A stretch of DNA of 64,000 nt, from assembly GCA_003550325.1 (NCBI GenBank), contig QKWP01002129.1, positions 1 through 64,000 of the forward strand. Direction: 5' to 3'. A model generated the notes under the pieces. It searched no databases, was not told where the DNA came from, and saw nothing but the letters and a program-made list of their open reading frames with translations. Source of the DNA: Gigaspora rosea. Its lineage: Eukaryota; Glomeromycota; Glomeromycetes; Diversisporales; Gigasporaceae. How positions within the stretch are numbered: the stretch's first letter is position 1; every line of letters starts with the position of its first letter. The translations under genes and the position numbers were made by a program. Positions 35,945 to 47,846 of the stretch are shown here, piece by piece.

Positions 35945-37560
35945 AAGTCTAGATAATTACTTTTGAACTCATCATTGATACTTCCAAGTTTATTCTTGAT
36001 GAATCAATAAAGCGCCTTGAAGCATAATTATCAAAGCAAATTCAAATTGGCATCGGTTAAATTTTACGCCACTTATTATAAAATGAAACTTCAAGTGTTG
36101 CAGAAATGGAGTAATAATATTATTGCAAAGTAATTAGTCTTTTGGATCAGAAGACTTTACTTCTCTTTCAGAAAAATCTATTAATCTTACTCATTAAATG
36201 AGAAGATTAATAGATGGATGTAGGAAAATTTTGAATCCATATTGTCAGATGGGGAATTACTCAAAGTGCAGAGCAGACTTACAATCCGATCTTATAGATT
36301 GGTTTCAACACCTTAAAGACTACTTTGCCGAACTTTTTCACCTTTTATCCGCTATTTTCAAATATCAAATGATAATATTTTTGACAATGTGAAGTCATAT
36401 AAAAATATCCTGAAGATAATCTTGTAGCTGATATGCTCAACAAATATTACCAACAATTCTTCCGTCACGTAAGATTTTAACACCAACATTCTCATCTAGG
36501 GAAATCGAACGAACCATTTCTCAGAAGTTATAAATGAAGATCATGCAGCAGAAATTGCGTCATGGATTGATAACAGGGTTACCGAAAAATTAATTGCATT
36601 AAATTGTATTATACAATTAATAATTATGATAAAAAAAAACTATCATTAAAAATCATGAATTCAATTAATAATTGCAATTAATTGCAACATTACTTTGTTA
36701 AGATATAAATTTAGACAAGTAATTGAAAGTAATTGGCACTTATTATAAGACTCACCCAGTTAAAAATATTAACTACACTTTCTATTAGCTATGTAACACT
36801 TGTATTTACGTTTATTGGTTTGCTCGATTTCAAATTTCAAATTAAATAAAATAATATAAAAAAAAAGAAATTAGTTTATTATCTGATTTCTTTGTGTAGT
36901 TACGCATATTACTAATAAAATTTTTGTTTAATTACTATTTCTGGCGCTAATATCATATACCTATGTTGCTTTATCACATTGGTAAATCGTAGTAAAATTG
37001 CAATTAATTGACTAATTGTTACGGCGTCACCAATTAATTTAATTGAGTTCAAAAAATTGCAATTAATCGCCCTTACAACCAATTATTCAGTAGGCCTGAT
37101 TGATAAGAAAACTGAAATGTATTCTAACATTATCCATATAAGTTTAAACCGCTACTTCGTGGAACAAGACATGGTTTTACTAAATAATCAATCTGGGATT
37201 TATGAGACAAGCAAGCAAACGCTGCTGTAGTAATGAAGGTTAATGGTACTGACAAAATTCTCTGGATGTAGCCCAATCCAATGGGATAAACCAGTTGGTA
37301 ATTGTAATGATGGTTTTATTTTTTCATTCAAAAATGATAATATTCATTCCTCTATTCTAAGTCGCGTAAAAAATTCACAATGTGCAATTTTTGTAATTTT
37401 GGTGTGGTAATTATCTTAATATTAGAGATAATTTCTATTAAAATAATAATTGTTATTGTAATAATGATTCATATGAGAAAGCAATTAGAAACCAGATGAC
37501 CCATTTTATGTAGAAGCGTATGAAGTATTTCAAATTCAAAAAAAAAAAATAAATATCTAA
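35945..37560 (+). pseudogene. Degenerate BTB-TLDc copy D2
   Basis: Sister of D1: the same BTB-less start (FELIIDTSKFILDE), the same extra linker residues, a TLDc-like end (RGTRHGFT, VNGTDKIL, SSILSRVKNSQCAIF) and a terminal QIQK-like segment, all with stops and shifts. Split by the hAT element at 36,574-37,098 in the codon where D1 is split. Confidence 0.8.
36574..37098. mobile_element. 525-bp hAT-type element in D2
   Basis: ATTGATAA at 36,566-36,573 and 37,099-37,106. Ends CAGGGTTACCGAA and TTCAGTAGGCCTG. Non-coding and rich in AATTGCAATTAATTGC. It is better preserved at its ends than the D1 copy. Confidence 0.85.
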
Positions 37561-38814
37561 CAAATAGTTTGTTCAATATATATATATTGAGCAATATATT
37601 AAATTATAACGGTAGTATCTTTTCTGTATATTGTTGAAAAAATATTATACGTAATTTTATACTGTATATGTACAGGTAATCAAAAAAAGATTTTTATTAC
37701 ATATGTGGTAGTATTATTGTTATACTAATAAGCACTATGCAATGATATAAATTATCTGAACAATAATATCTAATTATGAACTTTTCGTTATAACTTATGA
37801 CCTTCGAAAAAAAAGAGTGATCTATTATTGTACTAATTCAGTTATTTGTTAGAATTGTTTATCTAGTTAAAACAGTCTGATATAATTACAAGCATTTATT
37901 TGTCCTTCATTTGTAAAGAGTCTCTTACTATGAACTCTTATGAGTATTACTCTTTATATTATCAAAAATTTTACATTCAAATAATCAAAATTCGTGTCTA
38001 ATACATTTAGATTATGTTATTGCATATATTTTCACAGTGAAATTTACAGTATTTCAAATGATTTTTGTTGCGTAATAATTTTTTTTTTATATAATACTTT
38101 TAATTTCATATTATTCCTAATAATTCCAATTCACCTAAACAATATGCTATTTAATTTAATTTTAGTCCAGTGATGAAAAGTAGAAATATTTATTGATATA
38201 GTGTAATATAGTATTCATGAGATAAAAAAAAATACTTTATCAGTATTAATATTTGATAATCGATCGATGTTCTTTTGATCGTGCTAGATTTCTGCGCTCA
38301 ATGTTCTTTTTGATTGTGCTAGATTTCTGCGCTGTTTATTAGATTATCAAAAGTTTGATGTTAAATACAATACGAAATACATAAACTAAGAAATGAAAGA
38401 ATCATAAAAAATATTGATTGTTTGTGTGCTTTGTCTTTATAATTCTATTCATTATATGATTTTAATCGGATGCACGAAAATACAGATTTTGGCCAAGACA
38501 TACAGTGATAAATTAATACACATTTATCAATTGTATCGTTATATTCTTTACTATATGGTAAGAAGAATCTAGTTTCTATAAAGCAGTTTGGTCCTAGATC
38601 GCAAGCATGAAATGCATCGATGCATTAATTATTAGAATAACGAACATCCGTTTTCTAAAATCTAATTATATTTATTAAACTCCGGGTATGGACTAAAATT
38701 TGCCATCTTAAATAAGACGAGCCTAGTATGACCAATTGTTTGTTTTAAAAAATGTAAAAACTTCACTATTAGGTTGATTCGTTTTCGTTACTAAATTGGG
38801 GTTCGTAATACGTG
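37561..38814. other. Array spacer between D2 and F4
   Basis: Homologous to the spacers before F2 and F5. Contains a duplication of about 45 bp around GTGCTAGATTTCTGCGCT (38,265-38,340). No gene. Confidence 0.6.
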
Positions 38815-38953
38815 ATTTTTTGCGTTACACATAATTCTTAATTTTAATTGGCTACCGAAGTTTTTAATCAGCTCACGGGGAACGCCAAATTTGATAAATA
38901 CGTACACAATGAAATGCAGTAGTGTAACTTATACTTAGACTAAACAAATTCAA
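38815..38953 (+). promoter_or_regulatory. Conserved promoter/5' leader of F4
   Basis: Same conserved block, nearly identical to that of F2 (ATTGGCTACCGAAG, CACGGGGAACGCC, AATGAAATGCAGTAGTG). Confidence 0.5.
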
Positions 38954-40587
38954 ATGACAAAATTTTTCGAAAAGCTTTCAAATGATTGCCTTGAACTTCT
39001 TGATGATAAAGAAGATTTCAATGTAATCATTAATGTTGGAGAATCAACAAATACTAAGATATTCCAAGCGCATTCTAATATTTTAAGATATAGATCTTTG
39101 TATTTCCGTAATGAATTAGCAAATGTTAGAAAAGATAAAAATAACGTTAAAACGATTAATTTAACGAATATTTCCATTCAACAATTTGAAGTAATTATTA
39201 AGTAAGTTATTTATTTTGATGAATCAGTTAATTAGTCCTTATTTAAATAAATAAACCTCGCATTATGGGTATGCTTTCGTATTTTGAATTTAGGGATTTA
39301 AATAAGTGCTAATCTTACGAATTCATAAAGACAATAATTATTGATTATATTATGTATTTGTTAAAACTAATTTTGAAATTACTAAATTTGCAAACTTAAA
39401 AAAGGTATATTTATGGAGGTGTGGTTTTATTAGAAAAAGATCAAGGAGCATCGTTCATTTTTGAACTTATCCCTGCTGCTTCCGAGTTTCTTCTTGATGA
39501 ATTAGTAAACCACCTTGAAACACAATTAATTAATGAAAATGCACACTGGCTGCGTTTAAAATTTTCTAACATTTATTATAAAAGTTTCCAAAATGAAAAT
39601 CTTCAAGAATTACAAAAATGGTGCAATGATATTTTGGCAAAGTATCCGGACAAAATTTTTGAATCAGAATATTTCGCCACTCTTCCGGAAAATGCACTAA
39701 TTTCACTCATTAAGCGAGATGATTTACAAATGGATGAAGGAAAAATTTGGGAACATGTTATCAGATGGGGAATTGCTCAAAATAATTATTTACCGTCCGA
39801 TCCTAAAGACTGGTCTCATGAGAATTTTCTAGCTTTAAAGACCACTTTACAGAATTGTTTACCTTTTATCCGTTATTTCCAAATGTCAACTGATGATCTT
39901 GTTGAAAAAGTGAATCCATATAAAAATATTCTTGATGAAAGTCTTTGGGATGATATACTTATAAAATCTATTGCTCCAAATAAACAAATATTATCAATAA
40001 TTCTTCCGCCCCGTATGAAACCAACATTTGATCCATTTCCTTCAAAAGTTATCAATGAAAATCATGCAGCAGAAATTGTGTCATGGATTGATAAGAAAAC
40101 TGAAATGTATTCTGCGAAAAATAATCCGTATAAATTTAAAATGCTTCTTCGTGGAACAAGAGATGGTTTTACTGCACAATCATTTTGGAATTTATGTGAC
40201 AAGCAAGCAAATACTGTTGTGGTAGTGAAGGTTAATGGGACTGATGAAATTCTTGGTGGATATAATCCAATGCAATGGGATAAATCATTTAATAATTATG
40301 TGAATTGCAATGATTGCTTTATTTTTTCATTGAAAAATGGTACTATTCAATCCTCTATTTTAAGTCGTGTAAAAGATTCACAATATGCAATCTATTGTGG
40401 TTCTAAATATGGACCAGTTTTTGGTTATGGTAATGATCTTTATATGGATAATAATTCAAATCAAAATGATCAATGTTATTGTAATCATCGTTCATATGAA
40501 GAAACGATTAGAAACCATAGTGGTATATCTCGTTTTTGTGTGGAAGAATATGAAGTATTTCAAATTCAGAAAAAAAACGATATCTAA
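38954..40587 (+). CDS. BTB-BACK-TLDc protein, copy F4
   Basis: Exons 38,954-39,201 and 39,405-40,587, phase-2 intron of 203 bp, product 476 residues. BTB, BACK and TLDc as in F2, with the full C-terminus (QIQKKNDI). Variable patches read YNPMQWDKSFNNYVNCNDC and VKDSQYAIYCGSKYGPVF, followed by YMDNNSNQNDQCYCNHRSYE, making this the most divergent TLDc tail. The leader and exon 1 closely match F2, whereas the tail differs, suggesting exchange between copies. Function unknown beyond domain content. Confidence 0.9.
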
Positions 40588-40979
40588 CGAGTAGTTTATT
40601 CAATATTCAATATGCGTCAGTACACAATGTACACTATCTAATTATTGCATGCCTTATTGATATCTAAGTAATAATGTTTATATAAAATCTCTTTATTATA
40701 AATTGCAATATTTTAAACAATAATCACATTATAGGACATAATGCAACCGTTTGAAAATATAAATATTTTCTTGACAGTTGGTTTAGAGCAGTGTTGTCCA
40801 CTGGACCATTCCAGTGGATATCACTGGAACTGGATGGCCATTGGACTTAAACTGGATGGAATTGGAAGCAAATTTACTTCCAGTGATCGGATGTTCACTG
40901 GACTGTTCCGGTGAAGATTTTTATTGGCTGGATGGAGCTTCCAATGACTTCCAGTGACTTCCAATGAAAAAAAAACTAT

Positions 40980-41797
40980 TTAAGGGTAGGGGTATGTAGA
41001 TCATTTATCATATGATTTTTGTGGTATCGATTTTTCTTTTTAAAGTTTAGTAAAAATTTTTTTAAGCAAATCATTTAAGGGTAGGGTGAACATAGATCAT
41101 TTATCATATGATTTTAGTGGTACAATGAGATTTATATAGAAAATAAAAATGTGCTACAAATAAAACTTTTTACGGTTGTTATTAATTTAGCCAAAAATTT
41201 TATAATATAGTAGTACAAAATACTCTTTTTATAATAGTAAAATTTTAATAAATATAGTATTTGAAAAAATTATACTTCTATATGTCGTAAAGTTTTCCTA
41301 AGTCAGCTCAAATTTTCCTTAGCTACACAAAAATTATCTATGTTGTTTACAATTGTGATTGGTCGATCACCTGATTTCATATGATCACAACGTGATCACT
41401 AATAAAAATGATCTACGTTCACCCTACCCTTAAACTATTAAAAAATTATAGAGCAGGTTTTTGTGATTCTAAAAATAGTAAAATTAAGTTGTTTACAAAA
41501 TCATATGATGATCATATGATATCGACCAATCAAAATTAATGATTTTGTGTAACTCGGGGAAATTTGAGCCAACTGGGGGAAACTTTATGATATATCTAAG
41601 TATAATTTTTTTAAATATATACTATATTAAAATTTTACTATTATAAAACGTGTGTTTTATTCTATATATTATAAAATTTAAGTCAAATTTGGTTGCAACT
41701 ATAAAAAGTTTTATTAGTAGCACATTTTCAATTTCTATATAAATCTCATTGTACCACGAAAATCATATGATAAATGATCTAGTACCCCTACCCTTAA
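40980..41797. mobile_element. TTAA MITE (outer), piggyBac type
   Basis: TTAA at 40,980-40,983 and 41,794-41,797 with inverted ends GGGTAGGGGTA and TACCCCTACCC. Subterminal GATCATTTATCATATGATTT matches the 9.5-kb and inner copies. Nested in the 1.78-kb hAT element, and interrupted by the inner TTAA MITE. Confidence 0.8.
41075..41433. mobile_element. TTAA MITE (inner), piggyBac type
   Basis: TTAA at 41,075-41,078 and 41,430-41,433; ends GGGTAGGGTGAAC and GTTCACCCTACCC are perfect inverted repeats. Nested within the outer TTAA MITE, so it is the youngest of three layers. Confidence 0.85.
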
Positions 41798-42568
41798 TAT
41801 ATATACGTACTGTATTAGCTATACTGTATTCATTGTTTTATTATAGTTAAATTTCAAAAAAAAAATAATTATTTTTTTTAATTTCTTTCATGATAATTTA
41901 GAATTTAAACAAAAACTATAGCTCTAATTTTGAGGCATAATAAATGAGTGCTTGAGAGGAAATAAAATTTAATCAATCATAAATTCTATTTCCTGATTGT
42001 CACTCTCGCATATTCAAATGATATCTTACACATATATAAGATAGTCGAATAGGCTAAAATTATGCGAGTATATGCTAATAATTGATACTATAATGCAGTA
42101 AAAAGCCTATCTTCAGATTGAAATAAATATAAATGCCGGATAAGCGAAGCGCGAAATAATACCATCTGCACATTATTTAATTCTACAATTAACCTCACAC
42201 TAATTCAAGTATAAAGGTATTTAAAGTGATTGTATGTAGAATTTAGTAAATTAAGGCATATTTGCCAAATCAATCAATATAATATTAATACGTAGTGCCA
42301 TACCGCAGTGATAATAGCGAAATTTATTCTTTATTGTAATAAATAAATTTTTATACGGATCTAATAACGTAGAGATTTTATGCAATATCACGTGAAAATA
42401 TGTACATTCTTATTGGTTAATGTTATTTGGTATCAACGCATTTTAATAGAACGATAATATAGGTTCTAATGGGAAAATTCTTCCAATGGGAATTCCCATT
42501 GGAACTGCTGGACCTCTGGAAGAATTTGGACGTCCAATGGGGTTCCAGACTTCCAATGTACATCACTG

Positions 42569-43029
42569 GTTTAGAGTAAAAGAGAAAACAAACCAAAAAA
42601 GTGCATATTATGTGTAAAGCTATTTATTATTTAATAAAATTGGCGTATAACCCGTGCTTCCGGCACGAATGAATGTAAAATTACCATAATTTTATATAAT
42701 TTATGCGTAAGCTCAGTAAGTTAATTTTCATGTAATTTATAATTTTGCTCATATGCAGTTTTTGAGGTCAAAATTTTTGATATTGAATAGCTACAGAGCG
42801 GGTGTTATCATTCAGAAACCAGAAGTTTGACACCGAAAAGCGCAAATTTTATTATCATCACCTGCTTCAATTTATTAATTTAACGTGCTCAGAGATAACT
42901 TTTGTATATAATAGATTTATGATTGAGTTAGAGTCGGACAGTCTTGCGAACAGTCTAAAAGGACTCAGACATCCAAAATGTACTGTATGTACAACATTGG
43001 ATGTTGTATACAAGTCTAGAAAATTACAT
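42569..43029. other. Spacer before D3
   Basis: Homologous to the segments before D1, D2 and D4 (landmarks CCCGTGCTTCCGGCA, CAGAGCGGGTGTTATC and TGTACTGTATGTACAA). The open frame at 42,802-43,080 is not conserved as protein among the copies. Confidence 0.5.
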
Positions 43030-44425
43030 TCTTGTTGCTTTGCTCAAAGTGCCAAATTACAGTCTGATCTTAAAGACTGATCTCATGACAGTTTCCTCAC
43101 CTTAAAAACTGCTTAACAGAATTTTGTTTTACCTTTTATTCGCTATTTCCAAATATCAAATGATAATATTTTTGACAAAGTGAAGTCATATAAAAATATT
43201 CTTGAAGAAAATCTTGAGATTAATATGCTCAAAAAATTTATTACTCCAAATAGACAAATATTATCAACAATTCTTCGGCCACGTAAGATTTTAACATCAA
43301 CATTCTCATCGAAAGAAATAAAACCATTTCCTTCAGAAGTTATCAATGAAAATCATGCAGCAGATATTGCATCATGGATTGATAAGAAATTAAAATGTAT
43401 TCTGTAATGAATAATCCATATAAGTTTAAACTGCTACTTCATGGAACAAGAGATGGTTTTAAAGAATCAGTTTGGAATTTATGAGACAAGCAAGCAAACA
43501 TTGTGTAGTAATGAAGGTGAATGGTACTGACAAAATTCTCGGTTATAAACCAGTTGGTAATTGTAATGATGGTTTTATTTATTTTTTGCAAAATGATACT
43601 AGTCAATCTTCTATTCTAAGTCGCGTAAAAAATTCACAATGCGCAATTCTTTGTAATTATAATTATGGATCAATTTTTTGATGGTGGAAATGAATCAAAG
43701 TAATAATAATTGCTATTGCAATCATGATTCATTGGCGTGCGCGGTATACATGTATAATATCAAAACTATACGTGGTATCATATAAAATTTATATTGATGA
43801 TTTTTTTGAAATGTCGTGTAACAATATCGAAGATGTATTTTACAAGGTATTTTGTATTCTTTAATTGGAACTGGCGTTTATTCTTTAACACGCAAGTTCA
43901 AATCTTTATTTAGATGCACAGCCTTTAAATTGATTGCTTCAAATACAAATTTTGTAAGGTAAGTATTATATTAAGTTCCAAAAAAACAAAGTTACGAAGT
44001 AAAATTTATATTTTAATTGAAAGAATTACCAGTTTATTCAATTTTGCTCGATTAATTTAAGTAAAAATTTGCTCGTTTAAAGAGAGACAGGAAAAAAGTT
44101 TGTTTTCAATAAATGGCGAAAAAAAATCTTGTAACTTTGTAAAAAACTATGTGTAAGAATCGCTTAGTTGTAAAATTTTCCAACTAAGAAAAGATAAACA
44201 ACCCATGCATCTAAAGAATTTTATATATAAAAAACATTAAGTAGTTCATATATTAATAATCACTTCAAATCTCGATTATTTAAAAAATAAGGAATCAACA
44301 TATAATTTTGATTTACATAGTATACCGCGCACCCCAATGATTCATGTGAAAAAGCAATTAGAAACCAAGATGCCCATTTTGTGCAGAAGAATTTGAAGTA
44401 TTTCAAATTCAGAAAAAATAAATAT
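43030..44425 (+). pseudogene. Degenerate BTB-TLDc copy D3
   Basis: Starts within the BACK-equivalent (FAQSAKLQSDLKD), continues with KSYKNILEENLE, PNRQILSTILRPRKILTS, NENHAADIASWIDKK, a TLDc-like stretch (LLHGTRDGF, VNGTDKILGYKP, SSILSRVKNSQCAIL) and a final FKFRKN-like tail, with several frame changes. The hAT insertion of D1 and D2 is absent: the sequence runs ATTGATAAGAAATT without a break. Interrupted at 43,733-44,336. Confidence 0.8.
43733..44336. mobile_element. 604-bp MULE-like MITE in D3, 9-bp TSD
   Basis: ATGATTCAT at 43,724-43,732 and 44,337-44,345. Ends TGGCGTGCGCGGTATAC and, on the right, GTATACCGCGCACCCCA. The 9-bp duplication of pseudogene sequence proves insertion after D3 formed. 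Non-coding interior. Confidence 0.85.
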
Positions 44426-46064
44426 ATAACAAATAATTTGTTCAATATATACATTGCGCAATGTATCAAATTAAAACGGTAGTATCTTTTCTATACATTA
44501 TTGAAAATATTAAACGTAATTTTAACACAATACACAGTATGTACATGCAATCAAAAAAAAAAGATTTTATTACATATGTGTGTAGTATTATTGTTATATC
44601 AATAAACACTATGCAATGATATAAATTATCTGAACTATGACATCATAACTTGTATGGCATTCTAAAAAAAAAAGGAGTTATCTATTATTGTACTAATTTA
44701 GTTTTATTTGTTAGAATTGTTCATCTAGTTAAAAACATGCTTATATGTTTAATTAACTCAATATATAATTACGCAAACATATATTTGTCCCTCATTTGTA
44801 AAGAGTCTCTTACTATGAAGCACTTATGAGTATTACTCTTTCTATTATCGATCAAATTACCAATCTTTATGAGCATCAGTTTAGATATATATTAACCAAA
44901 TTGTCGGCTAAATTTAAACCAATTTCTAATACGCAATCTATTTGTAACTGTTATTAGCTATTAAATCACATAATAAGCACTAAATTTAGTATTCGAGATC
45001 TACATGTATTATAGATATTTGCCTTGTTTTTTTTTCACTTAAGATACAGTATTTAACAAAAAAAAAACCAATTTTGCGTTAAATTGGGAGATAAATGAAT
45101 AAAAATTCTGACTTCAAATAATCGAAATTAGTGCATAATAAATTTAGATTTTGTTATTGCATATATTTCATGTGAAATTTACTGTGTTTTCAAATAATTA
45201 TTGTAAATAGTTTTTTTTTTACTTATACAATATTTTTATTTCACATTTTGCCTAATAATTCAAAGCCATCTATAAAATATGCTATATTTATATTTATGTT
45301 TAATTTAATTTTAGTCCAGTGATGTAAAGTGGAAATATGTATTGATATAGAGTAGTATAGTATTCGTGAGATAAAAAATACTTTATCAGTATTGATGGTT
45401 GATAATCGATCAATGTTCTTTTGATGGTGCCAGATTTCTGTATTGTTTATTAAATTATGAAAGTTTAATGTTAAAATACAATACGAAATACATAATCTAA
45501 AGAAAATGAAAAAATCATAAATAATATTGAATACTTTGTCTTTATAATTATATTCATTATATGATTTTATCGGATGCACGGAATATACAGATTCTAATCA
45601 AGAAATAACGTTCTTTTGATCGTGCCAGATTTCTGTGTTGCTTATTAAATTATCAAAAGTATGATGCTAAATATAATATGAAATACATAATCTAAAGAAA
45701 AGGAAAGAACCATAAATAATATTGGTTGCTTGTCTTTATTATTCTATGATTTTAATCGGATGCACGATTATACAGATTGATCAAGAAATACAGTGATAAA
45801 TTAATACACATTTATCAATTCCATAAAGCAGTTTTTGATCCTAGATCGCAAGTAAGATTTAAATCGATGCATCAATTGAGAATAACGAAAATCCGGGTTT
45901 CCAAAATCTAATTATATTTATTAAACTCCGGGTATGGAATAAAATTTGGCATATTAAATAAGACGAGTCTAGTATCATTATCTGTTTGCTGTAAAATTGT
46001 AAAACCTTACTATTAGGTTAAGTGTACGTTTTCGCTACTAAATTGGGGTAAAGAAAATTAATAG
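44426..46064. other. Array spacer between D3 and F5
   Basis: Holds the empty site (about 44,920-44,940) of the 4-kb MULE. A direct duplication of about 190 bp lies at 45,414-45,608 and 45,609-45,795 (landmarks TTCTTTTGATCGTGCCAGAT and AATACATAATCTAAAGAAAA). The minus-strand frame at 45,241-45,579 overlaps this repeat and looks spurious. Confidence 0.65.
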
Positions 46065-46200
46065 ATGTTTTGCGTTACAAATAATTCTTAATTTTAATTG
46101 GCTACGAAATTTTTAGTCAGCTCAACGATGAGCGCCAAAATTGATATAAATACGTACACAATGAATGCAGTAGTGTAACATATACGTAATAGACTTAACA
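46065..46200 (+). promoter_or_regulatory. Conserved promoter/5' leader of F5
   Basis: Same block but the most diverged: ATTGGCTACGAAAT, CAGCTCAACGATGAGCGCC and GATATAAATACGTACACAAT. Confidence 0.45.
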
Positions 46201-47846
46201 ATGACAAAGTTTTTCGAAAAGTTGTCAAATGATTGCCTTGAACTTCTTGATGATAAAGAAGATTTCAATGTAAACATTAATGTTGAAGAATCAACAAATA
46301 CTAAGATATTCCAAACACATTCTAACATTTTAAGATATAGATCTTTGTGTTTCCGTAATGAATTAGCAAATGTTAAAAAAGAAAAAAATAACATTAAAAC
46401 GATTAATTTAAACCATGTTACCATTCAACAATTTGAAGTAATTGTTAAGTAAGTTATTTCTTTTGATAGATCAACAAATTAGTCCTTTATTTAAATACCT
46501 AAACCTATGTATTATGGATAGGTTTTCGTATTTTGTATTTAGGGATTTAAATGATTTAAATAAAGGGTTAATCTTACGAATGCATCAAGTTGACTATTTA
46601 ATTTATATAATATGTATTTGCTAAAACTAATTCTGAAATTACTAAATTACAAACTTAATAAAGGTATATTTATGGAGGAGTGGTTTTATTAGAAAAAGAT
46701 CAAGGAGCATCATTCATTTTTGAACTCATCCTTGTTGCTTCCGAGTTTCTTCTTGATGAGTTAGTAAACCACCTTGAAACACAATTGATTAATGAAAATG
46801 CACACTGGCTACGTTTAAATTTTGCAAACATTTATCATAAAAGTTTCCAAAACGAAAATCTTCAAGAATTACAAAAATGGTGCAATGATATTTTGGCAAA
46901 GTATCCGGACAAAATTTTTGAATCAGAAGATTTCGCCATTCTTCCGGAAAATGCATTAATTTCACTTATTAAGCGAGATGATTTACAAATGGATGAAGGA
47001 AGAATTTGGGAGCATGTTATCAGATGGGGAATTGCTCAAAATAAATATTTACCGTCCGATCCTAAAGACTGGTCTCATGAAAATTTTCTAACTTTAAAGA
47101 CCACTTTACAGAATTGTTTACCTTTTATCCGTTATTTCCAAATGTTAAATGATGATATTGTTGACAAAGTGAAACCATATAAAAATATTCTTGTAGAAAA
47201 TCTTTGGGATGATATACTTACAAGATTTCTTACTCCAAATAGACAAATATTATCAACAATTCTTCCACCTCGTCTGAAACCAACATTTGATCCATTGCCT
47301 TCAAAAGTTATTAATGAAAATCATGCAGCAGAAATTGCGTCATGGATTGATAAGAAAACTGAAATGTATTCTGTGAAAAATAATCCATATAAGTTTAAAA
47401 TGCTTCTTCGTGGAACAAGAGATGGTTTTACTTTACAATCATTTTGGAATTTATGTGACAAGCAAGCAAATACTGTTGTGGTAATGAAAGTTAATGGTAC
47501 TGATGAAATTCTTGGTGGATATAACCCAATCCAATGGGATAAATCAGTTAATAATTATGTGAATTGCAATGATTGCTTTATTTTTTCATTGAAAAATGGT
47601 ACTATTCAATCCTCTATTTTAAGTCGCGTAAGCAAGTCACAACATGCAATTGGATGTTATGATAATTGTGGACCAACTTTTGGTGGTGGTTATGATATTT
47701 ATATGGGAGATAATTCAAATCAAAATAATAATTGTTATTGTGATCATTATTCATATGAAAAATCAATTAGAAACCAAAGTGGTAAATCTTTTTTTTGTGT
47801 AAAAGAATATGAAATATTTCATATACAGAAAAAAAAAGATATCTAA
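46201..47846 (+). CDS. BTB-BACK-TLDc protein, copy F5
   Basis: Exons 46,201-46,448 and 46,664-47,846, phase-2 intron of 215 bp, product 476 residues with BTB, BACK and TLDc in order and an intact C-terminus (HIQKKKDI). Notable substitutions in exon 1: NVNINVEES for NVIINVGES and RSLCFRNE for RSLYFRNE. Variable patches read YNPIQWDKSVNNYVNCNDC and VSKSQHAIGCYDNCGPTF. The VSKSQ variant is shared with F2 but not F1, F3 or F4, so tail variants do not follow array order. Confidence 0.9.

Larger units (their letters stand above)
40789..42568. mobile_element. 1.78-kb hAT-type element between F4 and D3
   Basis: GTTTAGAG at 40,781-40,788 and 42,569-42,576. Ends CAGTGTTGTCCACTGG and, on the right, CATTGTACATCACTG-like (CCAATGTACATCACTG). 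Removing it restores the continuous GGTTTAGAGTAAAAGAG spacer seen after F1 and F5. Subterminal CCAGTG/CACTGG/CCAATGG words repeat at both ends. No transposase frame; two TTAA MITEs are nested inside. Confidence 0.85.

Noticed and set aside
45241-45579. 112-codon minus-strand frame
   Set aside because: Lies in an array spacer, overlaps a direct repeat, and is not open in the paralogous spacers.
17107-46424. Antisense open frames of 65-100 codons over exon 1 of F1, F2, F3, F4 and F5
   Set aside because: They recur only because the sense strand is duplicated; no independent coding signal.
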